Assembly (NCBI GenBank): GCA_021604505.1
Contig: BQJC01000001.1
Coordinates: forward strand, 558,001 to 622,000
Origin: Nitrospinaceae bacterium
GTDB lineage: Bacteria; Nitrospinota; Nitrospinia; Nitrospinales; VA-1
DNA length: 64,000 nucleotides
Direction of reading: 5' to 3'
The notes below the pieces were generated by a model, which made no database searches, was not told where the DNA came from, and saw only the letters and a program-made list of their open reading frames with translations. The position numbers and the translations under genes were made by a program. Shown here piece by piece: positions 1-7,173 of this stretch. Numbering within the stretch: position 1 is the first letter of the stretch; each line of letters begins with the position of its first letter.

Positions 1-1
1 C

Positions 2-1351
2 AAAGACGGCAAGGCCTACGTCGACGATCTGAACGCCGATGAGATTCGCGAGTACCGCGGAACCCTGTCCGAACCAGGGAAAAACAGCCCCTACCGTAAC
101 CGCACGGTTGAAGAAAATCTGGATTTATTTCAACGCATGCGGGCCGGAGAGTTTGAAACCGGGGCCAAAGTCCTGCGCGCCAAAATCGACATGGCTTCCG
201 GCAACCTCAATTTTCGCGATCCGGTCCTCTACCGCATTCTCAAGGCCCATCATCACCGCACCGGCGATAAATGGTGCATCTATCCCATGTACGACTGGGC
301 GCATGGGCAGTCCGACTCCCTCGAAGGCGTGACGTATTCCCTCTGCACTCTGGAGTTTGAGGACCATCGTCCCTTGTACGACTGGTTTCTCGAGCAGTTA
401 AAAATTTATCATCCAAAACAAATTGAGTTTGCCCGTCTCAACCTCAGCTATACGGTACTAAGCAAACGCAAGCTCCTGCAACTGGTGAACGAGAATTATG
501 TCACAGGGTGGGACGATCCAAGAATGCCGACCCTGTCCGGGCTCAGGCGGCGCGGTTACACCCCGGAATCGATCCGTGAATTCTGCGACCGCATCGGCGT
601 CGCCAAGGCCAACAGCACGGCCGACCTTGCCCTGCTCGAACATTGTATCCGCGAAGACCTGAACAAACGCGCCGTCAGAGTCATGGCGGTGCTCAAACCC
701 TTGAAAGTGATCATCGACAATTATCCCGAAGACCAGGTGGAAGAGCTGGAAGCCGAGAACAACCCCGAAGACCCGTCCGCCGGCACGAGGAAGATTCCCT
801 TTTCCCGCGAGCTATATATCGAACAGGAAGATTTCATGGAAGACCCGCCGAAAAAGTTTTTTAGATTAGGGCCGGGACGCGAAGTCAGGCTCAAGCACGC
901 CTACATCATCAAATGCGAGCGCGTGATCAAGGATGACCAAACGGGCGAGGTCACCGAACTGCATTGCACCTACGATCCCGACAGCAAGAGCGGCGGCGCT
1001 ACAGCCGGGAGGAAGGTCAAGGGGACGCTTCACTGGGTATCGGTGAAGCACGCCGTCAACGCCGAAGTGAGACTGTACAACACCCTGTTCGATACGCCCG
1101 ATCCCGGCAATGAAAAAGAACACCCCGATTTCACCCAATGCCTCAACCCCGGCTCCTTGGAAGTCTTAAAAGAGTGCAAGCTCGAGCCGCATCTCATCAA
1201 AGCCGTGCCGGGGGACTATTACCAGTTTCTGCGCCTGGCCTATTTCACCGTCGATGCAGTGGATTCCCAACCCGGCGAACCCGTGTTCAACCGCACCGTC
1301 ACCCTGCGCGACGCCTGGGCCAAGATTGTCAAGAAGGGTGGGGGAAAGTAA
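2..1351 (+). CDS. glnS: Glutaminyl-tRNA synthetase, 3' part (5' end outside window)
   Basis: This class I aminoacyl-tRNA synthetase charges tRNA-Gln with glutamine. The frame is open from base 2, so about 449 C-terminal residues are visible and the start codon and HIGH-type motif lie upstream of the window. The visible part begins with [15 protein letters not shown] and [20 protein letters not shown], which are hallmark GlnRS segments. It continues through the active-site region ([10 protein letters not shown]) and a KMSKS-type loop (VLSKRKL), and ends with the two beta-barrel anticodon-binding domains ([23 protein letters not shown]). Presence of GlnRS alongside GltX at 7.2 kb suggests direct Gln-tRNA formation rather than transamidation. 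It ends at TAA without an obvious terminator. The partial state is only due to the window edge. Confidence 0.97.
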   Translation, partial: KDGKAYVDDLNADEIREYRGTLSEPGKNSPYRNRTVEENLDLFQRMRAGEFETGAKVLRAKIDMASGNLNFRDPVLYRILKAHHHRTGDKWCIYPMYDWAHGQSDSLEGVTYSLCTLEFEDHRPLYDWFLEQLKIYHPKQIEFARLNLSYTVLSKRKLLQLVNENYVTGWDDPRMPTLSGLRRRGYTPESIREFCDRIGVAKANSTADLALLEHCIREDLNKRAVRVMAVLKPLKVIIDNYPEDQVEELEAENNPEDPSAGTRKIPFSRELYIEQEDFMEDPPKKFFRLGPGREVRLKHAYIIKCERVIKDDQTGEVTELHCTYDPDSKSGGATAGRKVKGTLHWVSVKHAVNAEVRLYNTLFDTPDPGNEKEHPDFTQCLNPGSLEVLKECKLEPHLIKAVPGDYYQFLRLAYFTVDAVDSQPGEPVFNRTVTLRDAWAKIVKKGGGK

Positions 1352-1468
1352 AGAAAATTTTCTGAAAATAATGTGTTCACAAAGAGACTTGCCTTTTACT
1401 TTTTATTCTTCCAGGTATTATTCTAATTGTTGGGTATCATTTAATTTTAATATTTAGAGGTAGGGAAA

Positions 1469-2197
1469 TTGACCTTAACAGTATATCTCGATGAGGCAGG
1501 TGATCACTCTCTTGAATCCATAGATCAATATTTCCCCGTTTTCGTCATGGTGATGTTTGTTTGTGACGAAGATATATATATAAATAAAATTATCCCTGCC
1601 GTGTATAAGTTGAAGATAGATTTCTGTGGTCATGAGGGAGCTATACTTCATTCACGAGATATACGAAAAGCCCAAGGAGATTTTGCCTGCCTAGCTGATC
1701 CAGAAAAAAAAGAGGAATTTTTTAACAGGTTAAATGAAATTATGGATGACAATGATTACCATCTAATTTCTGTTGCAATAGATAAAGTAAAACATAAAAA
1801 CAAATACACATACCCAGAAAATCCATATGACTTGAGTTTGACTTTTGCTTTGGAGAGGTTGCTTCCACTCCTAGATGAGAAGGGGCAAACTGAGGTATGC
1901 ATAATTGCGGAAGCCAGAGGGAAAAATGAAGACAATGCATTAAAAGCCACTTTCTTTGATATAAGTTCCAATGGAACTTCCTATCATTCTGCTGAAAAGT
2001 TTAGAAAAATTAAATTTAATTTAAGGTTTATTCCAAAAAAAAGAAATATTGTTGGAACACAATTAGCGGATTTGGCGGCTTACCCCATCGCCAGATATGT
2101 CTTGGACCCGAAAAGGAAGGATTTAGCTTACGACATTATTCTCAAGAAGTTTTATAGAGGGCCTGGTTGGGTTTATGGGTTAAAAATTTTCCCATAA
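1469..2197 (+). CDS. DUF3800 domain protein
   Basis: A 242-residue protein with the DUF3800 signature. An N-terminal strand ends in acidic residues (VYLDEAGDHS), a central ILHSRDIR segment follows, and a C-terminal QLADLAAYPIARY motif is present. DUF3800 proteins are thought to have an RNase H-like fold and are common in mobile and defence-associated DNA, but the function is not established. The start is TTG, chosen because an AGAGG box lies about seven bases upstream. The gene is markedly more AT-rich than glnS before it and the genes after it, and it stands alone between long spacers. Both facts suggest horizontal acquisition. Family call is good; function unknown. Confidence 0.85.
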   Translation: MTLTVYLDEAGDHSLESIDQYFPVFVMVMFVCDEDIYINKIIPAVYKLKIDFCGHEGAILHSRDIRKAQGDFACLADPEKKEEFFNRLNEIMDDNDYHLISVAIDKVKHKNKYTYPENPYDLSLTFALERLLPLLDEKGQTEVCIIAEARGKNEDNALKATFFDISSNGTSYHSAEKFRKIKFNLRFIPKKRNIVGTQLADLAAYPIARYVLDPKRKDLAYDIILKKFYRGPGWVYGLKIFP

Positions 2198-2238
2198 AAA
2201 CAAAAAGCCCCAACCCAAAAGGTTAGAGCCGTTTGCCG

Positions 2239-2285
2239 ACCGGGAATCCCCAGTCCCGGTTACACTATATATCAAAATGATATAT
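2239..2285. repeat. Two consecutive inverted repeats downstream of the DUF3800 gene
   Basis: The first repeat (2239-2260) pairs ACCGGGA with TCCCGGT around an eight-base loop. The second (2267-2285) pairs ATATATCA with TGATATAT around AAA. Neither is followed by a T-run on the + strand, so a classical terminator is not clear. They sit in the 179-base spacer between the AT-rich DUF3800 gene and tetR. They may be a weak terminator plus an operator, or the scar of an insertion; I cannot decide. Confidence 0.5.
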
Positions 2286-2338
2286 TAATCAAATTTATCC
2301 TATCCAATTCCCTTTAGGGAGGATTTTTTTGCATTTCT

Positions 2339-2364
2339 AACTTGACTAACTAGTTAGTTAAGTT
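2339..2364. promoter_or_regulatory. 26-bp near-perfect palindrome: probable TetR operator
   Basis: AACTTGACTAACTAG followed by its mirror forms a 26-bp palindrome with one mismatched pair, centred on CTAACTAGTTAG (perfect 12 bp). It overlaps a promoter-like arrangement with TTGACT at 2343-2348, 16 bases of spacer, and TATCCT at 2365-2370. A protein bound here would block transcription of the tetR gene that begins at 2377. A related half-conserved copy lies at 2977-2996 before the OsmC-like gene. Binding by the adjacent TetR protein is inference from position and symmetry. Confidence 0.75.
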
Positions 2365-2376
2365 TATCCTTGCCGC

Positions 2377-2958
2377 ATGAAAACGCGGAAACAATCCCAC
2401 ACCCGGCAGAAGATCCTAGATGCGGCCTATCAGTTGTTCTATGAACAGGGCTACCAGAGCACCACGGTGGATCAGATCATCGAAAAGTCAGGAATCTCCA
2501 AACCCACAGTGTATTCTTATTTCTCCACCAAGGAAGACCTTTGCGTCGCCTATCTCAAGGAACGGCACCAACGGGAAACGGATTCCCTCATCGAAGCGAT
2601 CGAATGGGAGAAAACGCCTCACGACCGTTACATGGCCGTGATCCGCTGGTTGAAGAGGGCACTCATGTCGTCAGGATACCGGGGTTGTGGGTTTTTCAAC
2701 ATGGTTTCCGAAATTCCCGACCCCGGCAACCCGATCATCGTGGAGGCAAAAACCTATATCGACTCCTTGCGCGATACGATCAAATCATTAGTTCTGGATT
2801 TAAAAAACTCCGACCCTGAGAAAAAGAATCTGGACCCGGACCGGATCGCGGATGCATATTACCTGATCCTGGGTGGGGCCATCATGGGAAGTCAGGAGTA
2901 CCGGGAACCCTGGCCCATCGACCGGGCCATTTCGGAGGTGGAGAAGTTGGTTCAATAA
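2377..2958 (+). CDS. TetR/AcrR family transcriptional regulator
   Basis: A 193-residue repressor of the TetR family. The N-terminal helix-turn-helix domain (about residues 8-55) shows the expected pattern: TRQKILDAAYQLFYEQGY, then STTVDQIIEKSGISKPTVYSYF, then STKEDL. The C-terminal ligand-binding domain carries RGCGFFN, typical of the YcdC-like subgroup that senses small, often electrophilic molecules. No Shine-Dalgarno sequence precedes the ATG. The only good -10-like box ends six bases upstream, so the mRNA may be leaderless. The OsmC-like gene follows 78 bases downstream behind a second operator-like site. The likely role is autoregulation plus control of osmC in response to an oxidant or reactive small molecule (inference). 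Confidence 0.92.
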   Translation: MKTRKQSHTRQKILDAAYQLFYEQGYQSTTVDQIIEKSGISKPTVYSYFSTKEDLCVAYLKERHQRETDSLIEAIEWEKTPHDRYMAVIRWLKRALMSSGYRGCGFFNMVSEIPDPGNPIIVEAKTYIDSLRDTIKSLVLDLKNSDPEKKNLDPDRIADAYYLILGGAIMGSQEYREPWPIDRAISEVEKLVQ

Positions 2959-2976
2959 TATTTTTTTGAGGGGAAT

Positions 2977-2996
2977 TTAACTCACCAGTTAGTTAA
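2977..2996. promoter_or_regulatory. Second operator-like site upstream of the OsmC-like gene
   Basis: TTAACTCACCAGTTAGTTAA is an imperfect palindrome whose right half (AGTTAGTTAA) is identical to the right half of the palindrome at 2339-2364. Only the left half has drifted. It lies between the tetR stop and the OsmC-like start. Same half-site, same spacing and adjacent regulator make it a probable second binding site for the TetR protein. Confidence 0.65.
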
Positions 2997-3036
2997 TCCC
3001 AGGTGAAACAGGTATTTAAATGAAGGAGACTGGAAA

Positions 3037-3603
3037 ATGACTCAGCCCACAACTCAACAGGAAAAAATCGTCAACGGCGTAAACGTCACCAAATTGTTCG
3101 AAACCATCGGTGCGGTAAAAGGTAAACCGGAGATCGGGAAATTTCAGTTTCGCGCCACCAATCAGTGGATCAAGGGTGGTCATAACCGCACCACCATCAA
3201 GGAGTTTTATGGAGCCTGTGAGGAAGACAGCACCCGGACGGAACCTTTCGTTCTTGACGCTGATGAACCGCCCATTCTTCTCGGCCAGGATGCCGGTCCC
3301 AATCCGGTGGAATATGTTTTAAAAGCTCTGGCAAGTTGTATGACCACCACCATGGTGTACCACGCGGCTTCCCAGGGAATCGAGATTGAAGAGGTGGAGT
3401 CCACTCTGGAAGGCAATCTTGATTTGCAGGGATTTTTGGGAATCAGAAAAGACGTCCGAAAGGGCTATCAGGATATCAAGGTGAGCTTTAAAGTGAAATC
3501 GGACGGGGACACAAAACTGCTGGAGCAGCTGGCAAAAAATTCACCTGTTTTCGATATTGTCACTAACCCGGTTCCGGTATCCGTGACGGTCGAGAAAACA
3601 TAG
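3037..3603 (+). CDS. OsmC family protein (peroxiredoxin-like)
   Basis: A 188-residue OsmC/Ohr-superfamily protein, a group that reduces organic hydroperoxides or handles reactive sulfur with paired cysteines. The reactive-cysteine helix is visible as NPVEYVLKALASCMTTT. The position of the second cysteine is serine (NSPVFDIVTNPVPVSV), so this is the single-conserved-Cys subtype. It also has a cysteine in EFYGACEED. Peroxidase activity should therefore not be assumed. A good AAGGAGA box precedes the ATG. It follows the TetR gene and a shared operator motif, so it is probably the regulator's target. Its TAG stop directly abuts the stop of the convergent aldehyde dehydrogenase with no spacer. Confidence 0.9.
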   Translation: MTQPTTQQEKIVNGVNVTKLFETIGAVKGKPEIGKFQFRATNQWIKGGHNRTTIKEFYGACEEDSTRTEPFVLDADEPPILLGQDAGPNPVEYVLKALASCMTTTMVYHAASQGIEIEEVESTLEGNLDLQGFLGIRKDVRKGYQDIKVSFKVKSDGDTKLLEQLAKNSPVFDIVTNPVPVSVTVEKT

Positions 3604-5031
3604 TCAGGCTTTTGGATAGAAACCGTTTAGGACCATCAGCTTTTCATGCGTCATGTCGTGCATGGTGTATGCGATGCCGCCGATGCCGTAACCGGAATGC
3701 CGGTGGCCCGCAAACGGCATCCAGTCGACGCGGAACGCCGTGTGGTCATTGACGATCACCGTGGCCGCATCCAGTTCGCGCACGCATTTCATGGCGGTGT
3801 CCAGTTGGTTGGTGAAGCACGCTGCCTGAAACGCGAAGGGCAGGGCATTGGCCTGTGAGATGCCTTGATCGATATCGTCATATCCGTACACACACACGAC
3901 CGGGCCGAATATCTCCTCGGTCGAGACTTTTGCATTGGCCGGAGGATCGAGCAGAACCGTCGGTGCATAGGTGGTGTCGCCTAATTTTTCGCCTCCGCAA
4001 AGCGCCTCAGTTCCGTTATGAACGGCCTCCTGAACCCATTCGGAAATGCGGTCCGTTTCTGCAGGCTGGATGAGGGGGCCGACCTCAGTGCTTTCTTCGA
4101 TGGCGTTGCCGACTTTCAGTTTCGATGCCCCGGCCGCCAGACGTTCGGCGATATCTTTTGCCATGGCTTTCGGCGCGAACACGCGTTGCACCGAGACGCA
4201 GACTTGTCCGGCGTGATAAAAACCGCCTTTCAACAGAGGCGGAATCATGGCATCGATATCAGCGCTTTCATCGACGATGACCGGCGCCACGCCGCCATGT
4301 TCCAGCGCACAGCGGGTTCCGGGAGCCAGTTTACTGCGCAGCATCCAGCCGATTTTCCCGGACCCGATGAAGGTCAAAAAGGCGGTGCGCGGGTCGGTCA
4401 CCAGTTTTTCGGCGACGGAACTTTTGCAGGCCGCGAACCGGCACCAGTCTTCAGGCAGTCCCGCCTCATAAAGCATGTCCACGAACGCCTTTGCGGATAG
4501 CGGCGTGACGCCTGCCGGTTTGACGATCACTGGACAGCCCACGGCAATCGCCGGGCCGACCTGATGCACGATCAGGTTGAGCGGATGATTGAACGCCGAC
4601 ACCGCAATCACCGGGCCGATGGGTTCGCGGAACGTGAACCCCGCTTTACCCGCTCCGGCGGCGGTCAGGTCCATCGGTATTTCGGTGCCCGCCATGTGGT
4701 CGAGACCCTTGATGCAAAGCCCGACACCGTCGATGGCGCGCGCGACCTCAATACGGGCGTCGATGAGCGGTTTTCCGCCTTCGTTGGCGATCTGAAACGC
4801 CAGCTCTTCAGAGCGTTCCTGCATTAAGGCGGCGGTTTTTTTCAATACTTCAATGCGCTTGTAGGCCGGGAGCCAGGCGCCGAGGTTTTTATACAAACGG
4901 CTTGCGGTCTCCAGCATCTTATCCGCTTCCTCCCACGAGGTCAGCGGCACCGAACCGATGGGTTTATGGTCGTAAGGGTTGAATACCTCCAGTACATCCG
5001 ATTTTCCCTTTGCGTCGTTCATATCAGGCAC
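3604..5031 (-). CDS. NAD(P)-dependent aldehyde dehydrogenase
   Basis: A 475-residue ALDH-superfamily enzyme that oxidises an aldehyde to the acid (or acyl-CoA) with NAD(P). Visible hallmarks are the SAFNHPLN segment with the catalytic Asn, the FIGSGKIG glycine motif, the EHGG region with the general-base Glu, and the active-site cysteine in GQVCVSVQ. EEIFGPVV follows near the C-terminus. The closest flavour is the lactaldehyde/glyceraldehyde-3-phosphate (non-phosphorylating)-like subgroup, but substrate cannot be read from sequence. Its start overlaps the end of the upstream ThDP enzyme by 13 bases. The two are therefore one transcription unit and may act in sequence: decarboxylation or carboligation, then oxidation (inference). 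Confidence 0.93.
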   Translation of the reverse strand: MPDMNDAKGKSDVLEVFNPYDHKPIGSVPLTSWEEADKMLETASRLYKNLGAWLPAYKRIEVLKKTAALMQERSEELAFQIANEGGKPLIDARIEVARAIDGVGLCIKGLDHMAGTEIPMDLTAAGAGKAGFTFREPIGPVIAVSAFNHPLNLIVHQVGPAIAVGCPVIVKPAGVTPLSAKAFVDMLYEAGLPEDWCRFAACKSSVAEKLVTDPRTAFLTFIGSGKIGWMLRSKLAPGTRCALEHGGVAPVIVDESADIDAMIPPLLKGGFYHAGQVCVSVQRVFAPKAMAKDIAERLAAGASKLKVGNAIEESTEVGPLIQPAETDRISEWVQEAVHNGTEALCGGEKLGDTTYAPTVLLDPPANAKVSTEEIFGPVVCVYGYDDIDQGISQANALPFAFQAACFTNQLDTAMKCVRELDAATVIVNDHTAFRVDWMPFAGHRHSGYGIGGIAYTMHDMTHEKLMVLNGFYPKA

Positions 5032-6677
5032 ACTTTCTGTTGCAGTTCTTCAATCAGAACTTTGGTGTTTTCAGAATAATCCATCGGCACTTCCACCAGA
5101 TGCACGCCTCCGGCGGTAAACGCTTTCTCGAAGGTTTCTGTCAGTCCCTCGGTGCTTTCCACCCGATGGCCGCACGCGCCGTAGCATTCGGCGTATTTTA
5201 CAAAATCCGGGTTATTAAATTCCATTCCCCAATCCTGAAACCCCATCTGCGTCTGCTTCCAGCGTATCATGCCGTAGGAGTTGTCGTTGAGTACCGTCAC
5301 CACCAGATTGAGCTTCAGCCTCACTGCGGTTTCCAACTCCTGTGAGTTCATCATGAGTCCTCCGTCGCCGCAAATGGCCATGACTCGTTTTCCGGGATTC
5401 AGCATCGCCGCCATCATGGCTGAGGGAAGCCCGGCTCCCATCGTTGCAAGCGCATTGTCCAACAGAATGGTGTTGGGGTGATAGCCCTGATAGTTGCGCG
5501 CGAACCAGATTTTGTACATGCCGGTGTCCAGCGCCACGATGCCGTCATCCGGCATCACTTTTCGAATGTCCGCGACCAGCCGCTGCGGAATCACCGGATA
5601 ACGAGGCGAATCTGCCCCTTCCAGAATATGCGTGTCGATTTCCTGCTTCACCCGCATGAAATAAGAGAAATCAGCCTCGACTTTGCCCAGCTTATCGCCC
5701 AGCAGGTGAATCGAGGAAGCCAGATCGCCGACCACTTCCACCTGCGGAAAATAAACCTGATCGACCTCCGCCGATTTGAAATTGACGTGAATGACTTTTT
5801 TTCCGCCGGATTCCATAAAGAACGGCGGTTTTTCGACCACATCGTGCCCCACGTTGATCACCAGATCCGCGTAGTCGATGGCGCAATGCAGGTAGTCACC
5901 GGAAGACAGAGCGGCGGTGCCAAGAAACAAGGGATGCTTCTCGTCGATCACTCCCTTTCCCATCTGGGTATTAAAAAACGGGATACCGGTACGGTTGACA
6001 AAATCGCTGAGCGCCTGACACTCTCTTTTTCGATTGGCTCCCGCCCCGACCAACAGCAACGGGTGCTTCGCATGCCCGATCAATGCGGCGGCTTCCTCGA
6101 TCACAGTGTCTCTCGCAGTGGCATAGCGCCGCTCTTGCCGCTCGAAAAGAGGGGCGTCGGTTGTTTCCGCGGCGATATCTTCTGGAAGTTCCAAAAGCAC
6201 AGCCCCGGGGCGTTCCTCCTCGGAGATACGGAACGCTTCCCGCACCAGGGCGGGAATGGTGTTGCCATGGACGATTTGCCGGGCCATTTTGGTGACCGGT
6301 TCCATGAGCCGGACGATGTTCACGATCTGGAAGCGGCCCTGTTTGGATTTTTTGATCGGTTTTTGTCCAGTGATCATGATCAGCGGCATGGCGCCCAGTT
6401 GCGCGTAAGCGGCGGGGGTCACTAAATTGGTCGCCCCAGGGCCGAGAGTTGCAAGGCAAACCCCGGCTTTTCCGGTCAGCCTTCCGTAGGTTGCGGCCAT
6501 GAAACCCGCGCCCTGTTCGTGCCGGGTCACAATGAGTTTTATTTGCTTCGATTTCCACAGGGATTCCATAAAATCCAGATTCTCTTCCCCAGGAACGCCG
6601 AAGATATATTTTACGCCTTCCTTTTCCAGAGCCTGCACAAAAAGATCCGATGCCTTGACCTCTTTCAAGGTTGCCAT
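5019..6677 (-). CDS. Thiamine-diphosphate enzyme, acetolactate synthase large-subunit-like
   Basis: A 552-residue three-domain ThDP enzyme. The N-terminal PYR domain has the catalytic glutamate in TRHEQGAGFMA. A central FAD/nucleotide-fold domain follows, and the C-terminal PP domain shows the ThDP/Mg motif starting GDGGLMM and ending NDNSYGM. Similarity is strongest to catabolic acetolactate synthases (AlsS type), but relatives in this family include glyoxylate carboligase, sulfoacetaldehyde acetyltransferase and several decarboxylases. No regulatory small subunit (IlvN) is adjacent, which argues against the biosynthetic branched-chain enzyme. It is the first gene of a two-gene unit with the aldehyde dehydrogenase. 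A GGGAGGT box lies upstream of the ATG. Confidence 0.9.
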   Translation of the reverse strand: MATLKEVKASDLFVQALEKEGVKYIFGVPGEENLDFMESLWKSKQIKLIVTRHEQGAGFMAATYGRLTGKAGVCLATLGPGATNLVTPAAYAQLGAMPLIMITGQKPIKKSKQGRFQIVNIVRLMEPVTKMARQIVHGNTIPALVREAFRISEEERPGAVLLELPEDIAAETTDAPLFERQERRYATARDTVIEEAAALIGHAKHPLLLVGAGANRKRECQALSDFVNRTGIPFFNTQMGKGVIDEKHPLFLGTAALSSGDYLHCAIDYADLVINVGHDVVEKPPFFMESGGKKVIHVNFKSAEVDQVYFPQVEVVGDLASSIHLLGDKLGKVEADFSYFMRVKQEIDTHILEGADSPRYPVIPQRLVADIRKVMPDDGIVALDTGMYKIWFARNYQGYHPNTILLDNALATMGAGLPSAMMAAMLNPGKRVMAICGDGGLMMNSQELETAVRLKLNLVVTVLNDNSYGMIRWKQTQMGFQDWGMEFNNPDFVKYAECYGACGHRVESTEGLTETFEKAFTAGGVHLVEVPMDYSENTKVLIEELQQKVCLI

Positions 6678-6830
6678 AAAACCTCCCTTAAAGGAAAAAA
6701 CAATATTCTAACAAGATATCATTAAATTAATAATTGGGATGCATCGAATCGTGCACCGATGAGACTGTGTGTCGGATAGGTTCGCCGTTACCTTACACAG
6801 CCATCTTATTCACTGGTGGAATTTGGAGGA

Positions 6831-6888
6831 TTTAAATCCCCCGACCCCTGTGGTATTCAACCTGGCCTTCATGCCCCGCAGGGGTATA
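6831..6888. repeat. Dispersed repeat, copy 1 (second copy at 55811-55871)
   Basis: This stretch reads as an AAATCCCCC run, then a GTGGTATTCAACCT segment, then CCTTCATGCCCCGCAGGGGTA. The same order occurs at 55811-55871 with a few substitutions, in the same orientation. A partial echo (CTTTCATGCCCGGCACGGGTA) follows at about 6906-6926. It lies in the spacer between the ThDP enzyme and gltX together with another repeat at 7014-7134. It is non-coding, with a small GCCCCGCAGGGG hairpin. Confidence 0.7.
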
Positions 6889-7013
6889 TGATATTCCTTC
6901 CTTAGCTTTCATGCCCGGCACGGGTACTTCGTAGATGCGGGAGTAGTAATTCTCCTTTTTAAATGAGACCTTCGCATAAGTCGAGAATCTTAATGAAGTT
7001 TACCCTAAACTAT

Positions 7014-7134
7014 CCAATACGTCATCGCGAGCCGCAAGGCGGCGTGGCGATCCAGAGTCTCTGGATTTACCCTATAGGGCACAGAGACTAATGAGGAGAT
7101 ATCACGACGCTTCTTGCAAAGACGGGTTATGCAA
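7014..7134 (-). repeat. Dispersed 'GTCATTGCGAG'-type element, copy 1
   Basis: Read on the minus strand, this begins TTGCATAACCCGTC and ends GCTCGCGATGACGTATTGG. The element at 54269-54402 on the plus strand has the same ends and the same internal ATCCAGAG-TCTGGAT and GGCACA blocks, so the two are inverted copies about 47 kb apart with scattered differences. The ends are related to each other (GTCATTGCGAG versus CTCGCGATGAC), which is typical of a MITE-like palindromic repeat. No ORF is present. Such elements are widespread in bacterial genomes and probably depend on a transposase elsewhere. Confidence 0.75.
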
Positions 7135-7173
7135 AGCTCGCTTCTTAAAAGGGGGTTGGGGGGATTTGCAAAA

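Noticed and set aside
2198-2290. Possible integron attC-like site after the DUF3800 gene
   Set aside because: The inverted repeats lack the paired core sites (RYYYAAC and GTTRRRY) in the right order, so integron origin is not supported.
5478-6425. Long + strand frame opposite the ThDP enzyme
   Set aside because: It is the antisense shadow of a clear ThDP-enzyme gene; the peptide resembles no family.
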